DNA of 64,000 nt from NCBI RefSeq assembly GCF_008831285.2, contig NC_045139.1:19610892-19674891 (forward strand), read 5' to 3'. Source of the stretch: Nymphaea colorata (Eukaryota; Streptophyta; Magnoliopsida; Nymphaeales; Nymphaeaceae). Both the position numbers and the translations under genes were made by a program. The stretch's first letter is position 1. Every line of letters starts with the position of its first letter. This document shows positions 36,593-47,943 of the stretch, piece by piece. The notes beneath the pieces were generated by a model. The model had not been told where the DNA came from. It saw nothing but the letters and a program-made list of their open reading frames with translations, and searched no databases.

Positions 36593-39500
36593 GGTTCAAG
36601 ACCTAACACTTCTACCTAAAGAACGCCGGCGAAGGGCAAGAATCCGGCGCGCTGCAGAGACTCACTCTCTCTCGCGCGCGCGCGCGAGTGATCGGAAAGA
36701 TTCGGAACCACCTGTTCAGAGAGACTCGGGCGGGAAGAGTCTCATGGCGGCGTAAGGAAGAAGGACGGAGGCCGTATTTCAGAGCTGTCGGGAGCCAGCG
36801 AACGGGAAAAGACAAATTCTGGCAGAATCCTGAAAAGATAAAAAAAGTATCATGAAATCGGAGTGCTTTGGCTGCGTAAATGCGCGCGGCGAGGGGGAAG
36901 TTCGGGAAATTGGTTGCGTTTTTTTCTTCGAGGAGCAAGGGGAAATTGCAAACGTGGAAAGTGCAAAGTTAATAACCGGAGGGAACTTGAATGAAGTGTC
37001 CAGAAATATGTTTTCGGGAATGCTGGAATGGGACAAGCGATCATATTTTCCATCATCCGTTTGATGGAAAGGGAATAGAATTCACAAATTTGAATCATAT
37101 TCTCTCTGTTACAGGAAATCTCCAGGCATTCATAATTTAATTATAATTTAAATATATGCTATGATATTTCATATTGATTATATCCGACAACAGGGCCATG
37201 ATTTTGATTATAATTTAAATATATGCTATAATATTTCATATTGTTAAACATACTGGATTCTAATTTGGTTAACACTCTTAAACACCATTGTTTTTCTTCT
37301 GAAACAGCATTTGATGTATGTTTAAATAGCAGGCGTTACTGTAGCCATTACCTTCGTAATTACATGTTGAGAACTTGAAATGCTGCTACTTAGGTTAATC
37401 AAATACAAAGGAGAATTCTAGATCTATCTAGGATGTAAGACACATGTACTCTCTCTCCCTCTCTCTCTCTCTCAATTTTATGGGTCACTCTCCATCTTCA
37501 ATGCTTATGACTGTTGAACATTGAATGGTGAAAGGAGAAAGGAGTTGCCAAGATACACTTAAGATTTGGTTGTCAATATTTCATCTTTCTCTTTGATAGA
37601 TACGTGTACATGAGATTCATGAACTATGTGAAAAAAAAATAAATATAAGAAATATGTGAATTGATTATGAATAATTTAACTAATTTGGTTATGATACAGA
37701 AAAACACCATGTGCAAGCGTTGAGTTTTTTTTTTTTCTTACTTTTTAAAAAACAATTTTACAGATGACAGGTAATAAATTCGGCATCGGACAATCGACCG
37801 TACTTGTAAGTTTTTTGCATACAAATAAGTTTAGTGTGATTTATAATTTTGGTGGAGAACTTATTCACGCATTGTCTGGTGATTTGAAATTTTGAATATC
37901 ATTTAGAGATTCATTGTACCTTTTATAGAAAAGTTAGTTATGCAATCCATAGTTCTCACGGGAAAGAGATCGACTTGAGAAATTATTGAGGTCAGATTGT
38001 CAATATTTATTAAGAAACAACTTTGAAGCATGTAGAGAGTTGAACTTTTAAAAGGCGGTTTAGAAGAACTTGATTACAATAATTTGAAAATGGAATTAGA
38101 CCTATCCAACACTTTTTACAGTATTGAACAGGAAATAATTCACTAAAATTGATCATGAATATTGTTAATAAATTGGTTGTCATAGTAATCGTCAAAGTGA
38201 TATGGTTACTTATTCTCTCACTTTAATGGAGTGCTTGGTGCCTTGAAATTGGAAAATGTTATCCTTGCTTGTCCTTATCGAGATGAAAAAGTCGAACCGC
38301 CTCGAATTGTGCGTTTCTTTTTCTCTACGGAAATTATTTTCAGCAACTTTGCTCAATCATGGTAGAATGCTACCATTGGCCTTCGCCCATCGTGTACAAT
38401 AACTTCCCATTTATAATGGATCTCAAAACAGTTTCCAAATATTTCTCCCAGATGATAGGCACTGTTACAAAAAGGGTTCACTTTCTTGTACATAACATTT
38501 GGTGACTGCTCCACACATTACCATTCTTTACTTATGATCATCCATGATTATGATCTTCATTAATACTATTAATGCCATCATAGGGCTGGGCAACCAAGCA
38601 CTATTCTGTTCTGCTTCATCAGAAAAGCAACATAATCCCTTGGGCCTGTTTGGCAAACAATATAGTTTGTAAGTGATCTAGGCCCAAAGTTGAGATGATA
38701 AAACACTTTTTAACCTGTTACATGAATTTTCCTCAATATTTGAGCTGTATTCATGAAATAGTTACTTATTGTTCCAAACTAACCTTTTAGTAACACTTTT
38801 CAAGAAAATATAAGGCATATATGTCCATGTATATTGCAGCAAGTAAGTAAAATGGAGAGTGTGTGTCTTTTTTCCATCTTTTTTTTTAAATATGATGTTA
38901 TTCTTGATGGTGTTTCACGCAAAACTATGTATGGATTGTCTTGATGACTGACCATATGCATGACAGTTCTTGGGGAAAAGGAACTTTAGCTCTGTTGCAT
39001 GCTAACATGGATGCGTTACGTTGTTGCTGCAAAAATGTCACGTACACTTTTCATTGGTCTTCAGGATTACAAGGCAAGAGGAACCCAAGCTGCACGTTAT
39101 TTTACTGACTTGATACAAGGAATTTGCAGAAACAAAAGGTGTGATTATTCGTGGGGACATTGTATTTCTCTAGCAAGCTAAGTGACTCGAATGTAATCCA
39201 GTCTTTCTGAGGGTAGCATCATCCTCCATGACGTTCCAGGTTCGGGTAAGGCCAAAGTTGGGAGCTTTGGAACTTGAGATTTGGAATCATTTTAAGCTTT
39301 TTGTAACAGGCTGTTTTATTCTGCAGTTTCAGTATCTTCTCTTCGCTTGACCTCAGCAAGCTGATATAAAGAAAGCCCATGCATCCAGAAAGATATAGTA
39401 ATCGATATTTTGTGAAAGTTTTCCAGAGAATGAGCAATCAATCAAGCCTAGCTCTGAAACTGAAAGAGTTACTTCACGACATAGCAAATGAGGGCGTTTA

Positions 39501-40255
39501 GTTTCCTTGTTATTTTTATTCCCCTAAGCAGGCACAGTGCTTAGCAACATTTCTTGGACTCTTGGGGGCACCTTTTGCTTTCCAAGCATTTGTTAAGTCA
39601 GGATAGTGCTTTTGTCATTACTGGTCCTTTATTTCTTGTCCCACCTGCAAAGTTGTTTCCATAATTTTGTAGTAGGTGAACATTTTAGAAGCCCAGATCA
39701 ACAGGATCTGCTTCAAGCTCTTAAATCTGAAAACTAGCTTGCAATGCCGTCCATGAAGGACCAAAACTGCATCTGCTCTTAGCCTTGCAGTCGTATCTCA
39801 TTACAGCAATGGATCATTGTGCTAGTAAGCGTGATGTTTTGCAACTTGCAAGTATTCAAAGTCCTTTCCATCCCTCTCATGATATCTGTTTACATATGGA
39901 GATACTTTTCTCTTTTGAAGAAGAAATGGTTTTGGTGTGTGGGGAGTTGGGTGGGGGTTGTGAAATTCGTAATACGCCTCCGTGAGGGAAAAGAAAAATA
40001 TACAAGATGTCAAAAATGCTCCTGAGATGCAAATATCAATTGTCACTGCCGTAAATACAATGCATGCTAAGAGCCTGATACAATCATGGTATGTTATGAC
40101 AGATGAAGCTACCTTTTTTTTTCCGGCTCATGTATGATACAACAAAAGTATTTACATTTCCCCACTGACGCATAGGGAGTTTCTTACTTTAGTAGCAATA
40201 GATTCAATAGGATGGGCAGTTCTTCCACTTGCTTACAACAAAGCCTAGTGACTTT
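36593..40255. other. intergenic region between the PRPP synthetase and TOM2B-like genes
   Basis: The left part (36593-about 37100) is GC-rich and should hold the PRPP synthetase leader and promoter, with a CG/CT simple repeat at 36661-36686. A (TC)n run lies at 37448-37475. The 37.1-38.9 kb stretch is AT-rich and featureless. At 38990-39290 the plus strand has short frames that read protein-like (LFIGLQDYKARGTQAARYFT, then GVIIRGDIVFL in another frame); I do not recognise them, and they may be a decayed gene fragment. The right part should hold the 3' UTR of the TOM2B-like gene. Confidence 0.45.
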
Positions 40256-42286
40256 TCAAAAGCAGAACACAAGTTTTACTTTGTACTTCAGCTCCTTCCT
40301 TTTGACCTTTGAAATATCAATTGGAGCACTGAAATGAAATATACGAACAGTAAAATGCATAGCTATACCAAAATTACAATCCAAATATCTTTAACAAAAG
40401 GAATAAACCTCCTCGGATATGCGAATCTGTGATTCGGTGCTCGAATGACAAATTTCTTCCATGTTTTCAAGCAGTTGAATAACAGGTTTCAGGTGAGGAG
40501 CACTGCCAGTGCATTTGAAAAGACAATAGAAGTAAGAATTAAATGATAACCTCATAACTAAATTCAGCGGATGAAGATTACTCGTCAAGGTACAAAATTC
40601 CTTGAAAGTTGTAATGTGGTAGGATAGAAAGATGGAGCTTGGCAGTTTTTCCACGTACTAGAGACCGTTGGGCATGCATAACTATAAGGACATTAAGTCT
40701 AAAAAAATCATTTCGTGTTAAGTGCATAATAATGCAAGATTGACATCCTTGAATTATTTTCATATGAAAAGAAGAAAATCTGAGATTAGCATAAAATCAT
40801 GAAAGCAACTGTATAAAGCCAAAATCTTCCATAGTTACTTTCCATCCTTTCTGAAAAGCCGTGGAAAAATAGAAATGGAAAACATTGATAAACAAAAGAT
40901 GAAGACAGAAATGTTTTTATTTCTCTCATAGATGTCAAAAAACAGAGCAAAGCGCAAAACCGAAAGAAAGAAACGTCAACCTGTGTAATCCGTTCTCCAA
41001 ATTTGCGTCTAAAGCTGAAATTATGCGAGGCATCTGATGCAAAACCTGTCCAACACAACCATATAAGAGATCAAAATGCATTCAGTTTGTCTTAACAAGG
41101 AGGTTCCTAACGATCAATGATCACATAAGAAAAAGAAACCTGAATCAGTAATTCACCTGTCCTGTGTTCTTAACCGTGGAGGCCTTTTCGAGAAGGTTCC
41201 TCGGCAGCTTCGCCAACCGTTTCTGTGGAATGAACGGAATGAACTCAAACAGTTCACCAACATAAATGCACAAACCAGTGTTATTACAAATTCAACCTAA
41301 TTTTCTTGTCCAATCCAGATAAACAAAAAGTTCCGGACCTCGGCGATGAGGAATTTCAACACTGAAAACTAATCTTGACCTATTGCCATGGCACCAGAAT
41401 CTCATTACAATGCCATAAAAGAACTGGAGAGAATCTAAACTAAATCAATAGCGGCCCAATAAAACGATGGGCTAAATACACTTAACAGGATAAGCAAACC
41501 TTGATGCCTTGATGGTGGTAAAATGAAAAGTCCAAGGTTCAAGAATTGATAAAGCCAAACAGAAACAGAGATAGGCAAGCCATTAAGATTCATGTTAACG
41601 AGAGTTCCTTAATCACATTGTGCTAAACAACGCGTTCCCAATATTCGAACACAACCAATTCTAAATGTTTGTACTGAATAGCACCAACAGAATGAAAATA
41701 AAACCAACATTTGTTTCAATCCAGGACAAGGAAAACATAGTGGTCAACAAAATACATAACATGAAAAAATGGTAGCCAACGTGATTTTTTGATGCGCCTC
41801 GTTCCCTACTACCACTCCATTCCTGAATACCTGTGTGAATTCACTGCAAAGTTCACAGCACGGCAGTCCGCCCACCCAACAAAGAAAGAATAGAAGCCAC
41901 CCACCAACAATATGGAAAGTAAGTTGGAGAAATAGGGTGAATTCCTGCAGCTATCAGATGCAATTGATCTCTCGGTTCCCAATAAACTAATTGAGAAAGG
42001 ACCCACAAATTGCGATCACCACAGGATCATCAACAGCCCAACATGCCCACCTTAAGATGGACCAGCAATATGCTCCAGTCTTTCAGTTTCTCTTCAGCGG
42101 CTTCTTCCGGCACAACAATCTCGACAGAAAGGGGAGAGAGAGAGATAGAGAGAGAAGGGCAAGGACCTGAGAGGAGGAGGACTGCTGCATGAGGTGGAGG
42201 AGACTGGAGGTGGATTCAATGGCTTGACGGAGCTGCTCCGACGCTGCCGATTTCGCCGACTCTTCCTTCCCCGCCCTCGACGCCAT
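40256..42286 (-). CDS. TOM2B: TOM2B-like small protein (tobamovirus multiplication protein 2B family), 131 aa
   Basis: A plant host protein; in Arabidopsis the locus was identified as needed for efficient tobamovirus multiplication, and its cellular job is poorly known. Five minus-strand exons: 42286-42167, 41222-41157, 41045-40981, 40502-40409 and 40306-40256, total 396 nt with consistent phases and GT-AG introns. The protein opens MASRAGKEESAKSAASEQLR, then has STSSLLHLMQQSSSSQ, a basic segment LAKLPRNLLEKASTVKNTGQ, VLHQMPRIISALDANLENGL and LKPVIQLLENMEE. There is no signal peptide or membrane segment. The family assignment rests on my memory of this motif order and on the size (about 120-130 aa); the last exon is short and the least certain. 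An in-frame upstream ATG at 42358 exists, but the downstream one gives the usual N-terminus. Confidence 0.66.
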
Positions 42287-42729
42287 GTGAGAGCGTGTCG
42301 CGTCCCTCCGACCTGTTCCCTCGTCAAACTGATCAATGGTCCTGGTAAACGAGGCCAATTAGAACCCTTGGTCGGGGTCCTTCGAAGCTCGGCTCCCTCC
42401 GTGTGCAGAGGAACCAAACCGAGTCCATCTCTACCTTCGCCGGCTGAGTGATCATGATCCATCTCCCTTTTCTGGAAAATCTTCCACTTTTTTTCATTTT
42501 TCTTTCTAAAGTTTTAATTATATAAACTTTTAACAACACTAATATAATAAATTGACCTAAGAACCATTTTATCCTAGCTCACTACATAGCTGAACTCATT
42601 ATAAACTGTTACAAGTTGAGCACCAAGGAGAAACGAGAGTTGCGACGAAAATTAAAGGATTAATTTTTATTTCTGCTGACTATATCTTGAAAACTATGTC
42701 CGTGATCTTGTGTTTCACAAAAATGAAGT

Positions 42730-43190
42730 TTTGTGGGACAAATTGAGCTCATATTCCTCTTTCCCTGAATGCTTGTGTGGGCAATGAAAGGTTACACAGA
42801 CCAAATTTAGAGGGAAAGATCATTCAATTTTTGTTGGGGTTAAATGAGTCCTACAATGCTGCATTAGGGAGCAAATTGTCCTTCTAAACCCTTTGCCAAA
42901 TGTGATGAAAGTTAAGAAGAAAAACAACTAGAAGCTAGGAACTTCGGCATACCAAATAAAAGGACCAACGTTTTACAAAGTGACCATGACAAATTTGCCA
43001 ACCGCGACTCTGCCAACTTAATATTTTAAAAAGGTCGAGGAAGTCGGCAACCTAAACCTATACGCAGTCATTGTGGTGGCATAGGACATGTCAAGGAAAA
43101 ATGCTTTAAGATCATCATATATCTACCGGGACATAGGTTTTATGATCGACATTTTAAACAACAATGTGACATCAAAAGAAGACACGTCAA
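42730..43190 (+). pseudogene. Ty1/copia gag relic
   Basis: Plus-strand translation in more than one frame shows pieces of the copia gag domain: WDKLSSYSSFPECLCG near 42735, FLLGLNESYNAALGSKL near 42828, and a zinc-knuckle remnant HCGGIGHVKEKCFK at about 43065, followed by PGHR. The first Cys of the knuckle is lost and stops and frameshifts separate the pieces. No LTR, integrase or RT of a copia element is seen nearby, so this is a short, old fragment. Confidence 0.75.
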
Positions 43191-43345
43191 GTCTGCAAGT
43201 GGCCTTCAATGACGACACAAATGGACCTAACAGCAATGGACAATAAAGGAGCAAAAATGAGCGATGCACATCATAAACCTTTATTGTGGCATTTGTTTAC
43301 CTTGGATGTGAAGTCCGAGATGATTTAGATGCTCGCATTGTCGGG

Positions 43346-43411
<66 letters not shown>
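43346..43411. repeat. microsatellite (TC)n(TA)n
   Basis: A CTCTCT run of about 18 bp followed by about 46 bp of alternating TA, directly right of the copia gag relic. Confidence 0.95.
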
Positions 43412-43414
<3 letters not shown>

Positions 43415-44521
43415 TCTGCGGGGTTTATTGTCGTGACTTTTCGCCAGATAGAATTCACCTCCACCACCAACATTGACAATGTTGCTTAAGATGATGCATG
43501 AATTATGGCTCAATTCGCTCCAATAAGACATTGGTAGAGACTTGATAGAAGCATGGTCGGTTAATTGTATTGACCCTTCCTTGTATTGAATGGCCACAGC
43601 TAGACAATAAAACTTGATTGACATACTTGTGTTTTCGGTGAACAAAAGAAGTATTTCATTTTATCGTCCGGTTTGAGAGCTAAAGCCCCCATCCTCAAAA
43701 AGATTAACTTACTTTTGTTAGAAATAAAAAAACAAACTAGATGTAAATAGGATTCATGCCTTCTCAGTCCAACCTAATCGGATCTGACTTAGATCATATT
43801 TTCTGACTCAATCTCAGGTTGTTTGCAGTTATTTTGAGGAACAAATTTGAGTCTAAACCGGTCAAAGTTCAACGATCACAAAACTGCAGCCAATCAAGTC
43901 AAGATCTGGATTGACAATACGATAAATCAAATTCATTGACATCCTTGGGAAATAGGATCCCAACCGGTGCATTCATTTCTTGTCATACATGGAAAAATAA
44001 GTTCCAGTCACCGAAGGTTTCCACATGGATTCACCAAGTTTCAAACAACAAGGATAACAACTACCAGACCATGAAACTCATGAAACTTCCCACATATGAA
44101 ACTTTTTGGCATTTGTATAGAGCAAAGTTCTTGGCAGTGGGGGACAAGAAAAAAAAAAAAAGTAGGTGACTTATCAATTTTCTTATCATATAAGAAGTTA
44201 CTTTTGTTAAAGTTTGCCAAATTTGTTCTTAACTTACACTTTATAAGAACTAATAAAACAAAACAGAAGATTGGCTATGCTCTTCATCCACCACGAGCAT
44301 GTGAAATGTATCTCTTGTTGACTGTTAGGTGGGACATTTTAGAGAATATGATTAGGAAAATCGCTAGGATGAGCCCTAGCTTTTTTTGCCTTGTTCTCTT
44401 CTTTTTCAAGTGATTCCAATGCTTTTCTAGTCAATTATTCATGTTGGCAGCATTCAAGCTCTAGTTCATGTAAAAATACAAGAAGAAAAGTCCCTTTTTT
44501 TATTGAAAGGGCCTTCTCATC

Positions 44522-44610
44522 CCTCTCTCTCTCTCTCTCTCTCTCTTTATATATATTTTATATATATATATATATATATAATATAATATATAATATATAT
44601 GTATATGTAT
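44522..44610. repeat. microsatellite (TC)n followed by TA-rich run
   Basis: About 25 bp of CT repeats pass into a TATATA/TAATATA-rich tract of about 60 bp. It has the same TC-to-TA structure as the run at 43346-43411. Confidence 0.93.
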
Positions 44611-45751
44611 AGAATGCATGTGGTCTTCCGTGTAACAAGATAAAGAAAAGGAAAAGATACAAGAAAAGAGTTGGGGAAATTAGTCATGTTCTGATTTTTA
44701 TAGTACTTAGAGACAAAAACCAGATTCTTTAAAATAAGTTGTCAAAGTATTTTGCGCAACCTAACCAAACAAAAATGCATTTAAGAGTGGTTTGATAGAA
44801 AAAAAAATATGCTAAGTCAATTAATTTCTGAGTTTAATGTTCTTTTTCATCATAAAAAATTAATGGCTTTTATAACATCAAAACTTTGTGAGTAGAAAAA
44901 TCAATAATTGTTGTATGAAAATTACTACAAGTTACCATTGCCCCCGTGAAGTTCACGCTCAGGTGTTCCTCATCAGCTAAAGGAAAAAGGTCCTCGCAGT
45001 CATGGGTTTGATCTGTGCGTGCAAAGCATTCCTTTATTCTTTGTAATGATTATAACAATCTAAAATGGAGTTCTTTTTTTTTTCCGCTTTTTTTGTTCTT
45101 AATTAATCATAGTGTAGCTAGTTGAACTGGCATGCTGAGTGTGGGCAATTGCCTACACAAGCCCCTCAATTTTCCTTTATTTTTATATTAAGGTCTTCAA
45201 ACATTTACTCTATTACATATGAGAGTGCCCATTTAGATATGAACATTCGTGAATCAGTGTCTCTCCAGGAAATTTTTTTTTGGCTCTGCTACTGCCTATG
45301 GGCGCTATTCTTTTGGACTCAAAACCGTGGCTATACGAAACTATAGTTGATGGATGTACCATGTATTTATGTAGATCCCGAAGCAGCCCTAGATCGAGAG
45401 CCGCACTTTTAACACACTTCTCCTCCCCCTTGCTTATTTTCTTCACCTCGAGCCATGGCCATGGCTTCCCTGTGTATCACTTGAACCAGGCGAAGAAGAT
45501 GATGAATTCTAGAAATGGAGAAAGACAGATGGATTAGTTAGTTTCCCAGCTCAAACGCAACAAGAAGAAGGTAGTTGTTCATCACATGGGTCATGTGACA
45601 GCTTGCGTTGTATATGTCATTGTCTTAGATCTGCTTGAAACTTCCAAACTAGCCCATCATCAACAACTGTAAGTTGCATTTGAAAGCACGAAACTTGCTC
45701 TCTACGTTCTTCACGTAATTACTACTGTTTCACCAACTAAGGAGACGTGAG

Positions 45752-46132
45752 CCCGTGATTAGGAATGTAAAACGAGCGAACCGAGCTCGGCCAGCTCAAC
45801 CTCCGCTCGAGCTTGAGTCGAGCTTTATGAACCGAGCTCGAACTCGACTAGTTTAAATTCGTGTCACTCGATTCATACTTTTTTTTTTCTTTAATTGAAA
45901 ATGAAAAACACCAAAAAAGTGTTAAAATTCATCAAAAATTACCAACATATCCTGTAATATTAAGAAACAGAGAAGACACTAGCCAAGTTGAGTCGAGTTT
46001 GTACAAGTCAAGCCTGTGTAACTCAAACTCGCGTTGTTTATAACTCGACTTTTAACTCGAGCATGAGAACCCGTCGAGCTTACAGGATCGAGTTCACTCG
46101 GACTCAACTCATTGTACACATCTACCAGTGAT
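45752..46132. mobile_element. hAT-like MITE rich in CGAGCTCG words, with near-perfect 8-bp target duplication
   Basis: The element runs 45760-46124. It begins TAGGAATGTA and ends TACACATCTA (reverse complement TAGATGTGTA), 8 of 10 bases matching. The flanks CCCGTGAT (45752-45759) and CCAGTGAT (46125-46132) match at 7 of 8 positions. TA(G)-type ends with 8-bp duplications are the mark of hAT elements. The interior is full of GAGCTCG / CGAGCTT and ACTCGAGC words in both orientations, giving a large potential hairpin. No transposase is present. Confidence 0.75.
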
Positions 46133-46544
46133 CCTTGGCTATTCTGAGCTCACCTCGGCCGATTCCACAATGTGGGGTCTGTGGTGGAGCCAGAAATTTC
46201 TAGCTGAAGGAGACACTAATACTTTAAATTATAACTTTTAAGAAGCAGCCATTAATAAGTAATTTATCTGTTTATGTGGCCATTGCCCACACAACCCACA
46301 TGTATGTGGGGCCTAGTATATGTCATATGGGTAGTGACAACTTGTCTCTTGTGGGCATCAATCACTCTTTGTACTGTTCGAAGCTATTTTCCAACATCTT
46401 ACGGCAATATATACTCCAAAAGAGTTTTACTGTTGTCCCAAGAAGAAGAGGATAGCACCATGCACTCAATCACTACATGTTCCTGGTCCCTGATTTCTCA
46501 CATAACATTAGGTTCTACCAAACACGATTCCATGAGTCAAACAC

Positions 46545-46750
46545 CGATCTAGCCAAGGGCAGAGCCAGGGGTCCCGCATGGGCCTTGGCCCAACCGCAAC
46601 AAATTACTTTTTAAAAACTTATATCTAAATTTTAGAAAAATTTGCTTGTCATATATAAAAATTTTGAAAATTGATATTTTAGCTCGTGTTAAAATTTAGA
46701 AACTTTAATTCAGCCTCCGAAAAATTTCTGACTCCGCCCTTCGATCTAGC
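46545..46750. mobile_element. Mutator-like MITE, 188 bp, with perfect 9-bp target duplication
   Basis: The element (46554-46741) has ends CAAGGGCAGAGCCAG and, inverted, AAGGGCGGAGTCAG. It is flanked on both sides by CGATCTAGC (46545-46553 and 46742-46750), a perfect 9-bp direct repeat, the size made by Mutator-superfamily transposases. It is AT-rich inside and non-coding. An 8-bp hAT reading (CGATCTAG) is a less economical alternative. A related fragment with GGAGCCAGAAATTTC lies at about 46193. Confidence 0.78.
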
Positions 46751-47633
46751 TAGCAGTGCATGTGGATTGTCAACAATTTATTACTCTTGCTGTTGAGATT
46801 GTTAGCTTGAACTACAGTTAGCAAAGCACGAAACGCCTAAAGAAGAAAAGAAATCAATACTGAATACGTGACTGAAAAGTTTTGCATTGAAAAAATGAGC
46901 TACAAAGAAATTGAGAAACACGATAAATGGCTTTGATTCGGTTTCTATTTTCGGGAACATGATCGAAGGAGACATTTGTAGGAAAAGTTTTGCGTGTGAA
47001 TCAAGATAAGACAGAACTGTTTAGAAGTTCTAATCAAGTGAATCAGTGTATTGATCATAACAAAAAGTGGTGTACTTCGATCCATAAGATGGGATTGGTC
47101 CAAATTGGAAAATATGGATGTTTTGATCATATTACATAAAAAATTATACTACCAAATTAAATTTAATTAAAGGAAACTTTATTGGCAATAAGGAAGCAAA
47201 CTGGTCAGATATAGGGATCTGATTCTGTACATGTGAACTATATCCAGATCCGGCCTGTTTGTATCCATTATGGATTCCAATCAATGCCACCAACAAGGGC
47301 ATGCTACCAACACTTTCATTCTGGCCCCTACCATTTGCAAAGCATCAAACAATTAAATACTACCTTGAGCTGATCGAATGCTATGAGACCACACCTTAAA
47401 GCGATTAAAAGTTTAAAACTCTTCTTTCTTGTTAATTTTTTTAGTTGCATCTAATGTTATTCATTCATTTATTTCTTCCATGAAAAAGAACCACTGGATT
47501 CTTGTGAACGATTTTGGAGCTGACAACTTAGGAAGTGCATGTTTACCTTGTCTTTTTCTTCTGCTCTCAAAGAAGTCAAGCTCATTGCTTCGAGTTTGAT
47601 GCCAAAGATGCAAAACCCTAATTATGAAACCCT

Positions 47634-47759
47634 AGACTTCCTTCAACTTGGAGGCTTTATGCGAACTCATTGTGCCATATGTACAACCTCTTCGTGGACT
47701 TCCTTCAACTTGGTGGCTTTTTGCGAGTTGACCTTGCCAGATGTACATCCCTGCGTGGC
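47634..47759. repeat. imperfect tandem repeat, period 63 bp
   Basis: GACTTCCTTCAACTTGGAGG, then CTTTATGCGA...GCCATATGTACA...TTCGTGG, is followed by GACTTCCTTCAACTTGGTGG, then CTTTTTGCGA...GCCAGATGTACA...TGCGTGG. Two diverged units are seen. Confidence 0.85.
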
Positions 47760-47765
47760 TAACTG

Positions 47766-47943
47766 AAGTTTTTGCAATATGAACTTTCTTAGTTTGTGAG
47801 GTATATTCAAGAGCTTATAAAAAGGGTTATTAAATAGATGTTTGTATTGCTTACTAGTCTTTTTAGGGTTATAGCCAAAACTGCTAGGGGGTGGGTTGGA
47901 ATCCATCAAACGATATACCTAAGCTTAGAAGTGGGTCAGGTTA
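47766..47943. mobile_element. decayed relative of the solo LTR at 30807-30997
   Basis: Shared words in order: TTGTGAGG, TTCAAGAGCTTATAAA, CTAGTCTTTTT, CTGCTAGGGGGTGGGTTG, ATCC...CAAAC, GAAGTGGGTCAGGTT. Divergence from the 30.8-kb copy is high. Its right end meets the start of the Ty3/gypsy LTR at 47944, so the gypsy element may have inserted into or beside this older LTR. Confidence 0.6.

Larger units (their letters stand above)
42287..47943. other. transposon-rich intergenic region right of the TOM2B-like gene
   Basis: No host gene is supported. It contains a copia gag relic (42730-43190), two long TC/TA microsatellites, a hAT-like MITE (45760-46124), a Mutator-like MITE (46554-46741), a 63-bp imperfect tandem (47634-47759) and a decayed solo-LTR relative (47766-47943). 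The stretches 43.4-44.5, 44.6-45.7 and 46.75-47.6 kb are AT-rich with no recognisable coding content. The region ends where the Ty3/gypsy 5' LTR begins. Confidence 0.5.

Noticed and set aside
36852-37064. 70-codon plus-strand open frame upstream of PRPP synthetase
   Set aside because: It sits in the GC-rich promoter/leader region, with no motif and overlapping frames on both strands.
42194-42451. Plus-strand open frame opposite TOM2B-like exon 1
   Set aside because: It is the shadow of the GC-rich first exon; the minus-strand frame has the family motifs and splice sites.
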